Source: Prorocentrum cordatum
Lineage: Eukaryota > Sar > Dinophyceae > Prorocentrales > Prorocentraceae
DNA: 64,000 nucleotides
Assembly (NCBI GenBank): GCA_963575745.1
Contig: CAUYUJ010018499.1
Location: forward strand, 15,001-79,000
Direction: 5' to 3'
The notes under the pieces were generated by a model. That model saw nothing but the letters and a program-made list of their open reading frames with translations. It was not told where the DNA came from and did no database searches. A program made the position numbers and the translations under genes. Positions within the stretch are counted from its first letter, which is position 1. Each line of letters begins with the position of its first letter. This document shows positions 50,612 through 61,039 of the stretch, one piece after another.

Positions 50612-51085
50612 CCTCTTGAATGCCCTCTTGGGGCCCTCTTCGGCCATCTCCAAGCCATCTCGGGCCCTCTGGGGCCTCGCTGAGGCTGTCCTGGGGCTCA
50701 ATACGGGGCCCTGGGAGCCCGGAAGTAATGATACCGGAGAGGCTTCCGGGAACATGATTTCGAACGGGGCCCTCTTGGGCCTCCTTGAGGCCGTCTTGGG
50801 GGCCTCCTGGGCCGGCTTCGGGGCCTCTTGGTCCGTCTTGGGGGGTTCCGTGAGCCCCACAGGCCGACCCTTTTGGGCCGTCTGGGGCCCCCTTGGGTCT
50901 CTCCTGGGCTGTGTTGGGGCTCCGCGGGGGCTTGTGGGGCACTGTGAAGACGAAGCCAGCGAGCATGCCGAAACCGCACGTGTTACGAAGGAATGGGCAG
51001 AGTGTTGCCTCTTGAAGACCCTCTTGGGGCCCTCACAGGCCCTCTTGGGGCGCTCTTGGGCGTCTTCGGGGCCTCTTCAAGTTTT
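50612..51085 (-). repeat. CTTGGGGCC satellite, block S8
   Basis: Continues the 400-bp higher-order unit interrupted by the retrogene (AGTAATGATACCGGAGAGGC at 50,724). A linker GACGAAGCCAGCGAGCATGC (50,949) is shared with 49,081. Confidence 0.8.
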
Positions 51086-51220
51086 CGTGACCATCTGCGT
51101 GGCCTGTCGTGGGCAATTTGGAAGCGGCTCGGGGCAGTCCCGGGGGGCCTGTGACCCCCCACAAGTTCGGGGGGGCCGCCATGGGGGATGACGGCACCGA
51201 TTTTGCCCCCTCCCGGCCTG

Positions 51221-51223
<3 letters not shown>

Positions 51224-51257
<34 letters not shown>

Positions 51258-51320
51258 GAACCATCGCGCGCGCTTCGCGCGCGCTCAGGTTCCAGCCCAG
51301 GCCGGGGGGGGCGCTGGACG
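51224..51320. repeat. TA tract and hairpin module, copy 3
   Basis: TA repeats (51,224-51,254), then GAACC (51,258-51,262) pairing with GGTTC (51,289-51,293) around GCGCGCGCTTCGCGCGCGC. It continues CAGCCCAGGCCGGGGGGGGC and GCTGGACGATCT. The latter is shared with 53,530-53,565. Confidence 0.75.
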
Positions 51321-51326
51321 ATCTCT

Positions 51327-52497
51327 TAGGGCCCTCTCGGGCCGTCTTGGGCGCCTCGAGCACCGTCTTGGGGCCCTCGCGGGCCGTCTTGGGGCCCTCT
51401 TGGAGGCCTCTTCCTGTATATGGGAGCGGTATTGGAAGCCTCTTGGGCCGTCTTGGAGCATCGGGATGCCCAATCGTAAAACAATGAGTTGTGCCTCTCG
51501 GGGCCACCTTGGGAGATCTCTTGGAACTTCGTCGGCCCTCTTGGGAGCTTCTTGGGGGCCTCTTGGATCCGATTGGGGGCCTCTTGGGACTTCCCGAGAA
51601 CCTCTCGGGGTAGAAAGCTCGGATTCTCCGTTCATGCTTCCCTTCTTGGGCCTCTCTTGGGGCCGTCTTGGGGCCCTTTCGGGCCGCCTTGGGCGCCTCA
51701 GGCACCTCCTTGGGGCCCTCGTGGGCCGCCCAGGGCCCTCTTGGAAGCCTCTTCGGCTATCTTGGAGCTGTCTTGGAGACCTCTTCCTCCTCGTCCCCCT
51801 CCTTCTCCTCCTCCTCCTCCCACTCCAGCTCTCTCTCCTCCTGATCTTCCTCCTCCTCCTGCAGCGTGTTCCGGAAGGCTCCCGCCGGAACTTGCTGTGC
51901 ACAAGTGCTGTCACTGCTCCCGCCGCCGTGCCCCGGGTGGTGGGTCAGAGGCCTCATGGGTGTTGGTTTGGATCTCGTGGTTGGCGTGTCGGGGACGTCG
52001 TGAAGGCAGTTTCGCAGCTTCTCGGTAGCCGTTTTGGGACCGTTGTGGGGCCTCCTCGAGGCTGTTTTGTGGCCTCTTTAGGCCTCGTTTGGGCCTCCTG
52101 GGTGCCTCTTGGGGGCTTCCTGGGGCCTCTTGAGAGCTCCTTGGGGCCTCCTGGGGCACTCTTCAAGCTGGAGGGTCGAATTTTGGAGTCGTGGTCACCC
52201 TCTTGGGCGCATCTTGGGGCCGTCTTGGGGCTCTGTTGGGCTGTCTTGGGCGACTCTGGGGCCCTCTTGGGGCCCTCTTGGGCCGTCTTGGGGCGCTCTT
52301 GGGGGCCTATTGAGCCGTCTGGGAACGTCGGACAGCCGAAAAGGCTGGAAGGCCAAAATCGTTCGAAAACCTTCGTAAAATTGACGAGTTCGCCCTCTTG
52401 AAGCGCTCTGGAGAGGCGTCTTGAAGCGTCGTGGAGTGCCATGGGGGGCCTCTCGGGCCGTCTTGGGCCTATCTTGGGCGTCCTGGAGCGGTCTTTC
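51327..52497 (-). repeat. CTTGGGGCC satellite, block S9, duplicated at 54,018-55,200
   Basis: About 1.17 kb aligned base for base with 54,018-55,200 at roughly 95% by eye, including private words GTATATGGGAGCGGTATTGG, GGGGTAGAAAGCTCGGATTC and the non-satellite island at 51,860-52,035 (TTCCGGAAGGCTCCCGCCGG, GGGTGTTGGTTTGGATCTCG). The second copy has an extra 33 bp at 54,162-54,195. This copy has a longer CTC tract at 51,784-51,845. Confidence 0.85.
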
Positions 52498-52498
52498 G

Positions 52499-53506
52499 TC
52501 CGGAACGCGCTTGGGCAAGCGCTGGGTTTGGGGAAGGCGAGTGGGAACCGTTCAGGCAGTTTGGGGTGCTCGGGGCAAGAGGCGGAAGCCATCCTCATAA
52601 GACATGCAGTCTGTCGGGAGTCCGCCGGAACGTCTGGAATGATCACGCGCTGCGGTTTCCCATGCCGACGTCCTCGGACGTGGGCGCCCTGCCACGAGCG
52701 CGTTCCGGGAAGATGCTCCCGGAACGCGTTGAAAAGATCTCCAGGCTCCCAGGTGGCCTCCAAGAGACCCCAAGAAGTCTGATAGGTATCACGGTACGGC
52801 CCGAAGAGGCCAAAGTCGTGTATATTCAATGGTCTTTTGAATGTTTTTTGGCTCCTCGCGTTTTCGAGCTCCCAACGGTCCAAGAGCGCCGAAGAGCCTC
52901 CCAAGACCGGCCCAAGACCACCCAAGATACCCTCAGGACGGCCCCAAGACAGGCCAAGAAGGCTCCAAGACTGCCGAAGAGGCGCCCGGCACATCCCCAG
53001 ACCACCCCAGAACAGGCCCAAGATGGGCCCAAGAGCGAGCAGGAGGCTTCCAGAGACCTCCGAGAGGCCTCCGGGACCCCCCAGAGGCCCCCAACACCCC
53101 CCCCATCCTTGAGAGGCCCCAAAGAGACCCCGACGAGGCTCCAAGAACAGCCCAAGAGAGCTGCGAGAGCCGTCCCGAGAGAGCCCAAAGAGGGTAAAAT
53201 CGTTGATTTCGCATGGTTTTTCATGTTTTTCGCCTTCTCACGTTTTCCCGCTTCCAGCCCTCAAAGATCGAGGATTTTGGGGAGACACAAAAGAATTCCA
53301 AGAGTTCATTTTTGTTAATCAAAGTAGAACTCCTACTCGGGGGTCCTACATATCCCCTGACATCTGGCCGGTACCGCGCCTCCCGGCTTCTTAACGTTGT
53401 CGCGGAGTCTCCGAAGGCCCTCAAGAATCCGGGAATTGTGAATTTGGGTGAGATGCTCATCCATTCAGGACTCAGGACAGTATGCCCGGGCCCGGGCATA
53501 CTGTCC
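52499..53506 (+). repeat. Segment with reversed satellite orientation between the duplicated blocks
   Basis: It starts exactly where the two copies diverge (GGAGCGGTCTTTCG, 52,485-52,498 and 55,188-55,201). An inverted pair CCGGAACGCGCT/AGCGCGTTCCGG lies at 52,500-52,511 and 52,697-52,708. From 52,740 to 53,190 the satellite reads CCCAAGAC-GGCCCAAGA, opposite to both neighbours, with its A-rich linkers also reversed. It ends at a perfect palindrome, 53,475-53,506. Inversion or insertion of an inverted segment is inferred. Confidence 0.65.
53475..53506. repeat. Perfect 32-bp palindrome
   Basis: GGACAGTATGCCCGGG followed at once by its exact inverse CCCGGGCATACTGTCC, with no spacer. It lies at the right end of the reversed segment and 6 bp before the truncated hairpin module at 53,512. 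Confidence 0.85.
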
Positions 53507-53511
53507 AGGCC

Positions 53512-53565
53512 ACCCTGAGCGCGCGTTCAGGTTCTAGCCCAGGCCGGGGGGGCGCTGGACGATCT
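53512..53565. repeat. Hairpin module, copy 4, left arm lost
   Basis: CCTGAGCGCGCGTTCAGGTT then CTAGCCCAGGCCGGGGGG and CGCTGGACGATCT match 51,270-51,325. The TA tract and the CTAGAAC/GAACC arm are missing. Confidence 0.6.
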
Positions 53566-53619
53566 TGGACAACGCTATCAAGCACAGGCGCGTGACGGCA
53601 TCTGAGGAGCTTCTGGGGT

Positions 53620-55265
53620 GTTCCGCATGCTTCGTCAACTGGCTGTTGGAGGCACCGCTTGGGTGCTTCTTGGGGGGGCGTCTGAGGGTCCCTTGGGGGC
53701 ATCGGTTCTGCAATCTGAAGCCGTCATTGGCCGTCTTGGCTGCGTGGAGGCCCGACTTGAGGCCACCTGCGGCCAGATTGAGACAATCCGGAAGCCTCCC
53801 GGGGGGCTCCTGGAAGCAGTTTGGACGCATCGAGGGCACAGTTGGGCTATTTTAAAACCTCTTGGACGTCTCCTAGGGGCCTTTTAGGCCCTCGGGGAGC
53901 TTTTGGGGTCCTCGTCGGACCACTTGGGGGCCTCTTGCGGCCTCCTGTGGGCCTTTTGGGGGGAACGCTCTGCTGTTGGGTCGCGTTCCCCTTCTTGGGC
54001 CTCTCTTGGGGCTCTTGGGGCCCTCTCGGGCCGTCTTGGGCGCCTCGAGCACCGTCTTGGGGCCTTCGCGGGCCGTCTTGGGGCCCTGTTCGAGGCCTCT
54101 TCCTCTATATGGGAGCGGTATTGGGAGCCTCTTGGGCCGTCTTGGAGCATCGGGATGCCAAAAGGCCGAAAAAATCAAACCCGTCAAAGCCCAATCGTGA
54201 AACAATGAGTTGTGCCTCTTGGGACCACCTTGGGAGATCTCTTGGAACCTCGTCGGCCCTCTTGGGAGCTTCTTGGGGGCCTCTTGGAACCGATTGGGGG
54301 CCTCTTGGGACTTCCCAAGAACCTCTCGGGGTAGAAAGCTCGGATTCTCGGTTCGTGTTTCCCTTCTTGGGCCTCTCTTGGGGCCGTCTTGGGGCTCTCT
54401 CGGGCCGCCTTTGGCGCCTCAGGCACCTCCTTGGGGCCCTCGTGGGCCGCCCAGGGCCCTCTTGGAAGCCTCTTCGGCTATCTTGGAGCTGTCTTGGAGG
54501 CCTCTTCCTCCTCCTCGTCCCCCTCCTCCTCCTGATCTTCCTCCTCCTCCTGCAGCGTGTTCCGGAAGGCTCCCGCCGGAACATGCTGTGCACAAGTGCT
54601 GTCACTGCTCCCGCCACCGTGCCCTGGGTGGTGGGTCAGAGGCCTCATGGGTGTTGGTTTGGATCTCGTGGTTGGCCTGTCGGGGACGTCGTGAAGGCAA
54701 TTTCGCAGCTTCTCGGTAGCCGTTTTGGGACCGTTGTGGGGCCTCCTCGGGGCTGTTTTGTGGCCTCTTTAGGCCTCGTTTGGGCCTCCTGGGTGCCTCT
54801 TGGGGGCTTCCTGGGGCCTCTTGGGGGCTCCTTGGGGCCTCCTGGGGCACTCTTCAAGCGGGAGGGTCGAATTTTGGAGTCGTGGTCACCCTCTTGGGCG
54901 CATCTTGGGGCCATCTTGGGGCTCTGTTGGGCTGTCTTGGGCGACTCTGGGGCCGTCTTGGGGCCCTCTTGGGCCGTCTTGGGGCGCTCTTGGGGGCGCT
55001 CTTGGGGGCCTATTGAGCCGTCTTGGAACGTCGGACAGCCGAAAAGGCTGGAAGGCCAAAATCGTTCGAAAACATTCGTAAAATTGACGAGTTCGGCCTC
55101 TTGAAGCGCTCTGGAGAGGCGTCTTGAAGCGTCGTGGAGTGCCTTGGGGGGCCTCTCGGGCCGTCTTGGGCCTATCTTGGGCGTCCCGGAGCGGTCTTTC
55201 GGCGGCTCGGGGCCCGCTTGGGCCGCCTTGGGAGCCTCTGGAGGCCCTCCTGGACTATTTTGGAC
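53620..55265 (-). repeat. CTTGGGGCC satellite, block S11
   Basis: Bases 53,620-54,017 have no counterpart in the first copy. Bases 54,018-55,200 are the second copy of the 51,327-52,497 duplication. After 55,201 the satellite continues in the same orientation to 55,265. Linker CAGCCGAAAAGGCTGGAAGG, then AAAATCGTTCGAAAAC (55,035). Confidence 0.8.
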
Positions 55266-55389
55266 CTCCCCGGCCGCCCCGTCCTTTCATGGGGGGTCGG
55301 AGGCGGCGGCCTCCGAGGCCCAGGACGCGGAAATCCTTTAAACATACAAGGAAAATGAGCCCCGGTACCCCCAGTGAGGGTCGGGGCAG

Positions 55390-56245
55390 CTGTTTTCGGG
55401 CACTGGGCCTCCTGGGTGCCAGTTGGGGGTCTCCTGGGGCCTCTTGGGGCCTCTTGGGGCCCCTTTGGGGCCGGGGTCCTGTGGAGGCGGGAGGCTCGAA
55501 TTTCCGGTTCGCTGTTCCCCTCTTGGGGCCCTCTTGGAGCCGCCTTGTCTTGAGCCCCTCTTGGAGGCCTCTTGGGCTGTCTTGGCACGTCCGCGGGGGG
55601 CCTTTGAGCCGTCGTGGAGCGTTGGAAAACTGAAAAGGCGGGAAAGGCAAAATGTGTCCAAAACCTTCGTAAAATGGGGCCCTCTGGGGAGCCCTCTTGG
55701 AGGCCTCTTGGAGCGTCTTGGGGGCCTCTTTGGCCGTCTTTCGCTTCCCGGGGCCCTTTGGAGGCGGGAGGCTCGAATTTCCGGTTCGCGGTTCCCCTCT
55801 TGGGGCCCTCTTGGGGCTCTCTTCGCCTGTTTTGGGCGCGTCTTGGGCCGTCTTGGGGCCCTCCAGCGCCGTCTTGAGCCCCTCTTGGAGGCCTCTTGGG
55901 CTGTCTTGGGGCGTCCGCGGGGGGCATTTGAGCCGTCGTGGAGCGTCGGAAAGCTGAAAAGGCAGGAAAGCCAAAATGTGTCCAAAACCTTCGTAAAATG
56001 CACGATGTTGGCCTCTTGGGGCCCTCTGGGGGGGCCTCCTGGAGGCCTCTTGGAGCGTGTTGGGGGCCTGTTTGGCCGTCTGGGGCATATCTTGGGCATA
56101 TTGGGGCCCTCTTGGCGCCCTCTTGGCGCCCTCTTGGGCCTCTTGGAGCCTGCTGGGCCTGTCGTGGAGTGTTCTGGGGGCACTCTTGGGCCGCCTGGGC
56201 TGCCCCAGGGAGGCTCCAGGCCCCCCCGTCCCGCCATGGGGGGTC
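55390..56245 (-). repeat. CTTGGGGCC satellite in about 320-bp units (block S12)
   Basis: Linker GAAAA(C/G)CTGAAAAGGC(G/A)GGAAA then AAAATGTGTCCAAAACCTTC, GTAAAATG at 55,620 and 55,940. GGAGGCGGGAGGCTCGAATT recurs at 55,483 and 55,760. These are further evidence of a satellite-plus-linker higher-order unit. Confidence 0.8.
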
Positions 56246-56284
56246 GGGGCACCTGTCCTGGGGCCCCCAGCCTCGCCCCCAGGG

Positions 56285-56330
<46 letters not shown>

Positions 56331-56412
56331 ATGTACGTATGTATGTATGTATGTATGGATGGATGGATGGATGGATGGATGGATGGATGGATGTATGCAT
56401 ATGTATGTATCC
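56285..56412. repeat. TA, TG, TATG, GATG compound microsatellite
   Basis: TA (56,286-56,308), TG (56,309-56,330), GTAT (56,331-56,355) and GATG (56,355-56,395) in sequence. A TA-CA tract also lies at 56,871-56,909. Between them are unclassified sequence and G-runs at 56,596-56,620. Confidence 0.9.
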
Positions 56413-56574
56413 ACACACATCCGCCGATCTGGCGTGTGAGCGACAAGGAACCTCAGCAAGAGTTTCAGCTCTGAGCCTAAGCGAGAGCTTCTGCTCTGCT
56501 GGGGGGGGTCGCCGGGATGGCTCTGCCGGGGAAAAGGGGGTTTCCTCCATCTGGCGTTTTCCTCATGATTTACA

Positions 56575-56660
56575 CATTCTGACCCCCCCAAGGAAGGGGG
56601 GGCGGGGGGGGGGGGGCGGTCCCCCATCTGGCGTTTTCCTAATGATTTGCGCATCCCCAA
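56575..56660. repeat. Direct repeat CCCCCATCTGGCGTTTTCCT
   Basis: CTCCATCTGGCGTTTTCCTC-ATGATTT (56,547) and CCCCCATCTGGCGTTTTCCT-AATGATTT (56,622) are 75 bp apart, each followed by (A/G)C(A/G)CAT. This is a two-copy tandem repeat. No gene from 56,412 to 56,990. Confidence 0.6.
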
Positions 56661-56868
56661 CATGTCTCGGGGGGCCCCAGGGACCCTGGCAGCTACCGCC
56701 CCAAGAACCTTCCCTCAGAACCCTCCCCGGACCTCTTCCGGGACCGCTCCAGGCACCCCCCCAAAGGAGAAGAAACAAAACCGGAAGAATCGAGGAGGGA
56801 GGAAGCCACAATGCCGCGAAAATCGCCGAATCCGGAGCCCCCCGGATCGGCGGCACTGGCCGGAGGCC

Positions 56869-56908
<40 letters not shown>

Positions 56909-56995
56909 TAACTTGCCATTCGTTTCTCGCACTCGCCTTGGCGGAGGTTCTTCTCCGACTCTTTTTCGCGCGTCCTCCACCTCGTCATTTTCGCC

Positions 56996-57070
56996 CTCCT
57001 CTCCTCCTCCTCCTCCTCCTCCTCCTCCTCCTGCTCCTGCTCCTGATCCTGCTCCTGCTCCTGCTCTGCT

Positions 57071-57108
<38 letters not shown>

Positions 57109-57216
57109 CTCCTCCTCCTCCTCCTCCTCCTCCTCCTCCTCCTCCTCCTCCTCCTCCTCCCCGTCCTCCTCCTCCTCCTCCTCCTCCTCCTCCTCCTCCT
57201 CCTCCTCCTCCCCGCC
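56996..57216. repeat. CTC and CTGCTC tract
   Basis: CTC run, then CTCCTG hexamer-like units (57,030-57,110), then CTC again. On the minus strand it lies just after the 3' end of the exon at 57,442. Confidence 0.85.
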
Positions 57217-57441
57217 ATCCTACTCAATATCCCTCTCTTATCTTCCTGTTGCCCGCTCTCTTCATGCACCTCCTCTGGCTGCTGGCCAAGATCAGTGGCT
57301 TGTCCTCGGCACCGATGCGGCCACGGGCGGCATGGGCGCGTTCCCCGAGGCGGGAGCGCGATGCCGCGGGGGCAGCCCCGCGGGCGACGCCGTTGGGACA
57401 ACCCCGCGAGCCGCTGGGGCGCAAGCTCGTCGCGGCCGCAC

Positions 57442-57584
57442 TCAGGCGGGAGGCAGCTCGAAGTCCAGCTCCACCGCGAGCTGCTCCGCCTCATCCCTGG
57501 AGTTCACCGCTCTCCTATCGAACTCCTCGAGCGCCTTCCACAAGGACGCCGGCGGCCCGCGCTCCAGGACACAAGGGTTTCCCC
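57442..57584 (-). CDS. Candidate last exon, unknown product
   Basis: After a possible acceptor (AGCCTGGCACAG) the frame reads GNPCVLERGPPASLWKALEE, FDRRAVNSRDEAEQLAVELD, FELPPA and stops at TGA 57,444-57,442. The 46 residues have strong G/C third-position bias and an amphipathic, acidic helical look (KALEEFDRRAVNSRDEAEQL), typical of real protein. Phase fits a donor (GGCGCAG, then GTTCC) at 57,943/57,942, giving an intron of 358 bp. No family recognised. Alternative: a fragment of a decayed gene. Confidence 0.45.
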
Positions 57585-57942
57585 CTGTGCCAGGCTGCCG
57601 TCGTCCTCCTTAACTCCTGTTCCTCCCATTCCTCCGCCCTGATGTGTCGAACGAGCGGCCCCCGAAAGCAATCCCGCTCGGATGGGCCCGCGACGGCTCA
57701 CACCACCCTTTCGCTGGGAGCCTTGGTACGAACGAACGAACTGCCATACGCCGGAGCGCGTGGGCAAAAGACAATGCCAGCCTGAACTCGCCGCTTTGCG
57801 GGAGCGACTGCACGTCGGCTGTCTCATAATGCACAGCGTGCGCGATTGGAGGAGGAGGAGCAGCAGCAGCAGCAGGAGGGGAGGGAGGAGGAGCGAGAAA
57901 GGAGGGAGCCTTGGTGACGACAGTGATATAGTTCAAAGGAAC

Positions 57943-58195
57943 CTGCGCCTGGGCCACATTCGAGCCTGAGGAGCCCCAAGATGACGACCGTCACAAGTTT
58001 GCCGATGACCAGCTCGGCATCTAACTCTCGGGTTGCCAGCATGACCTGCGAGCCCCGTAAGAAGGGGTGACGCGTGAGGGCCAGTAGCAGGCCAGCTGAC
58101 AATCGAGCTCCCCATACATCGGCGACCTTTTTTTCCGAACGTGAGCTGGAAACGTCCCCGCGATCCACTACTGGGCGAGGCTTCCGCTCGATACG
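57943..58195 (-). CDS. Candidate upstream exon, unknown product
   Basis: Minus frame with pieces VDRGDVSSSRSEKKVADVWG, ARLSAGLLLALTRHPFLRGS, QVMLATRELDAELVIGKLVT, VVILGLLRLECGPGAG. The stretch LVIGKLVTVVILGLLRL is hydrophobic enough for a membrane segment. There is no ATG; the start lies in an earlier exon or is lost. The 3' end joins the 57,584 exon in phase. Part of this frame (about 57,960-58,010) is related to the repeat units at 58.3 kb, which weakens the case. Confidence 0.3.
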
Positions 58196-58655
58196 TCCTC
58201 CTGGTTCAAGCCCCACGCGCCCCTAAGTGACGACCCTTTCGGGCATTGGACGACCCGCTCGGATTACTATGATGAGCTGGGGCTCCCGCCTGAGATTCTT
58301 CGCATTTCACTCACAGACGAGGCTCCCGCTTGATACCTCCCTAAATTCAAGCCTGAGGCGCCCAAAAGCGACGACGGTTACAAATTTTTGAATCACCCGC
58401 TCACTTGCTAACACAAGCTGCGGGCCCCCTAGGGGGGGGGGGAGGCTCCCGCCATCCTCGCAAATCATTCACAGACGAGGCTCCCGCTTTATACTTCCGC
58501 CAAGTTCACGGCTGACGACAATTAGACGTTTTCGGACGACCCGCTCGGATCACTGAAACGAGCTACGGGCCGCATAGGGAGGGAGTTCCAGCCCGAGACT
58601 TCTTCACAATACACTCAAAGACGAGGCTCTCGCTCGAGATTACCTCAACATGTGT
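58130..58655 (+). repeat. CTCCCGCCTGAGATTCTTCGC higher-order repeat
   Basis: Two to three units of about 150-200 bp. Order: GACGAGGCTCCCGCTTGATAC, TTCAAGCCTGAGGCGCCC, GCGACGACG, GGACGACCCGCTCGGAT, GAGCTGCGGGCCCC, GGAGGCTCCCGCCTGAGATT, CTTCGCA-TTCACTCACAGACG. CTCCCGCCTGAGA(T/C)TTC is the same core as M3 and the 65-bp satellite. Confidence 0.65.
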
Positions 58656-58935
58656 GTGTGTGCGTGAGAGAGAGAGAGAGATGCTGATGGTGATGATGAT
58701 CGTAATGGTAATGATGACAAACGATGGCCGATGACCATAATGGGATGGTGATGGTAATGATGATATGACGATGATAGTGTGAAAGTGGTAATAATGATGG
58801 TGAATGTGGTTGGTAGTGATGTGTGAATGAGCCAGTGAATTATGAGTGAGTGAACGAGTACAGCTGATGATGCTGATGCTGATGCGGGTGGTGATGATGA
58901 TGCTGAGGATTATGATGATTATGGTCATGACGGGA
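58652..58935. repeat. TG, GA and GATGAT microsatellite
   Basis: TG (58,652-58,662), GA (58,665-58,680), then a degenerate GATGATGGTGATGATG and GTGAATGAG stretch to about 58,930. Frames here are artefacts. Confidence 0.8.
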
Positions 58936-59094
58936 TTGTGACAGTGATGATGCTTTGCGCGGGGGGTCCTGAGAAAACAAAACCACCACTTAACATGCGG
59001 GAAGCATGTACCAAAAACGAAACTGAACCCAGCGCGACCGCAATCAGGGGGACGCTTCCTTTTGCACTGGCGCATTGGTAGGCAGTACTTGGAG

Positions 59095-59225
59095 CCCAAG
59101 AACCAAGACCAAGGAACCAAAGAACCAAACACCCACGAACCAATACCAAGGAACCCAGGACATGCACCAAGGAACCAACAGCAAGAAACCCAAGGAACCA
59201 AGACCCAAGAACCCAGGGAATGTAG
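59095..59225. repeat. GGAACCAAGACCCA minisatellite
   Basis: About twelve imperfect units of 11-13 bp (AAGGAACCAAGACC, GAACCCAGG). The minus-strand GSWVLGSWFLG-type frame follows from it. Confidence 0.8.
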
Positions 59226-59258
59226 AATCCTGGGCAATCCCCTGTTAGGAAGCAGGGC

Positions 59259-59623
59259 ATGCAAGAACTCCCGATGAAGCCGGATTGGAGATGTTGTATT
59301 CAATGCGGTTGTGAACTGATGTTTGCGTTCTCGCTTTCTCTGGCCTTCGCTCCCGAACCAGACGGCCGCAGAGGCCCCCCGAATGGCACAGTGACCGCGC
59401 GCAAATGGCCCAACATGGCCAACGATGCGCCCACGGCCCCAATACCTCTCCAGAGGACCTCAAGACGGCACGAGACTTCGAAGGACAAGACCGCACGGGG
59501 TGCACGAGCACTTCGCGGCGCAAACTCTGCTCATTTCGCACGGACCGCATCCGCGCATTTAACCGAGAAGCTCTTCGGGTCTTCCAACGACCCCCGGCGA
59601 ATTTCAATATGAAAGATCTTTAG
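59259..59623 (+). other. Weak coding candidate
   Basis: Two overlapping plus frames end at 59,612 and 59,623 (TAG). The second finishes KLCSFRTDRIRAFNREALRV-FQRPPANFNMKDL, which has plausible composition, but its upstream part (SRRKLCSF backward) does not. No splice or start evidence decides it. From 59,624 to 59,878 nothing is recognised. Confidence 0.2.
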
Positions 59624-59878
59624 ATTCCCATGGGTGTCTTGCTGACTGTTTTGTTCGTTTGGGCTCGACAGTGTTGCCTTGGAACTTCAAGCGCAGCGCA
59701 GTTCTCCACGCGAAATCCTTGTGGAATGCACACGCCTCAATTTTCTTGAGATCCACTTGATGATTATCCTCGCAGGTCTACCAGGCACGTCACTCGACCT
59801 CCCGAAGCGCCTTTGTTACCCCTCCCGAACGCGCAAGCAGAATGGGAAACTCACGGCTGGCATGGCCCACGGTGATCG

Positions 59879-60060
59879 ATAGAGGCCCCCCAGATGGGGT
59901 CGGAGTAGATGGGGTCGGAGTAGATGGCGATGCATAGGTAGACGTCGGCGATGCATCGGCGAGGTCGACGTGAAGCATATCGGACCCCACATCGAGCCGC
60001 ATCGGCGATGTATCGGCGATGCGGCACAATCCTCCGACCCCATCCACGGCGACCCCATTA
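59879..60060. mobile_element. Foldback element, family F, copy 2
   Basis: Left TAGAGGCCCCCCAGATGGGG, TCGGAGTAGATGGGG; right GCGGCACAATCCTCCGACCC, CATCCACGGCGACCCC. The interior GGACCCCACATCGAGCCGCA, TCGGCGATGTATCGGCGATG aligns with copy 1. Its left arm has lost the GATCGCGCCGC part, so arms pair less well. Confidence 0.65.
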
Positions 60061-60202
60061 GGATGCCTGGAAGCCACCTGGACTCCCTCCCGAAGGATCG
60101 GACCATCCAATGGCTCCGTTGACAGGCGCGGCTAGGCCCCGCCCCCAAGAGAGCCACGCATTACACTATATGGCTATCCCCTGGACACCAGCGGCCCTTG
60201 CC

Positions 60203-60262
60203 GAGGAGGAGGAGGAGGAGGAGGAGGAGGAGGAGGAGGAGGAGGAGGAGGAGGAGGAACCG
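60203..60262. repeat. GGA tract
   Basis: GGA run of about 55 bp upstream of the dispersed repeat at 60.4 kb, the same arrangement as 18.9-19.2 kb. Confidence 0.85.
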
Positions 60263-60404
60263 AATCATCAGGGCCCGTGGGAGCCCACTGCGCTCCCTGC
60301 CCGAAACTTGGGGCTCGGGGAGCGAGGGCGGAGGGCGACCGGGGGCTGGGGCCGGGCCCTCGCCCCCCCCCCCGCCGTGGGGCCGCAGCGGTCCCGGCAC
60401 GATG

Positions 60405-60572
60405 TGAATCAGAGAGGCCCCCCTCTCGGGGGACGGACAGAGCCCCCTCTCGTAAGACGCGGCTTCGCGAGAGCGACCTCGGGCCCAAACCTGGCGGGCG
60501 CGAGCCTGGACAACGACGACCGCGGCGCAGCCTCTCGAGACCCGAACGCGGACAAGTCACGGATCGGCGCGT
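60405..60572 (+). repeat. Dispersed repeat related to 19,105-19,262
   Basis: GGGCCCAAACCTGGCGGGCG (60,481), CGAGCCTGGACAACG, CTCTCGAGACC, CGGACAAGTCAC in the same order as at 19.17-19.26 kb. The 60,590-60,860 stretch that follows is very GC-rich with no clear gene. Confidence 0.6.
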
Positions 60573-61039
60573 GTGCTTTCGGCATGCTGCCCCACCCCCC
60601 CCCCCCGAGGTGACTCTCTACGTTGCAGCGGCCCTGCAGTCCTGGGGCTGCGGATGCACCCGGGCGGAGCCGCACTGCGCAACGCAGCATGCAAACTTCC
60701 GGAGCGCCCGCGCGCTGCGCCCGCGCGCTGCGCCCGCGCCCGCCGCCCGCCTGGGCCAGGTCGGGGCCGCCCGGGCGTCGAGGGCGAGGGCTGGCCACGC
60801 GCTCGCGACGAAGACCAGGCCCGACGAAACGACGGCGACGAGGTTCCAGAAGAATGCAGGGATCGAACAGCAAGTTGTGTGTGTGTTTCCCAGCCATCCT
60901 GTGGCGTTGGGCCATCGTTTTGAAGAGGCAGTCCCCGCGCCTCTTCCTCTCATCCTCCACCTCCTCCTCCTCCTCCCTCTTCCCCCTCCCTGGCTCTACC
61001 CTTCGCATGTCAACCGTTTCGGTACACCTCTGACACGTT

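Noticed and set aside
53821-55104. 427-codon frame of LGASWGPLG type, and 424-441-codon minus frames at 55.2-56.7 kb
   Set aside because: They follow the CTTGGGG satellite and its linkers, exist in all frames and change freely between duplicates by indels.
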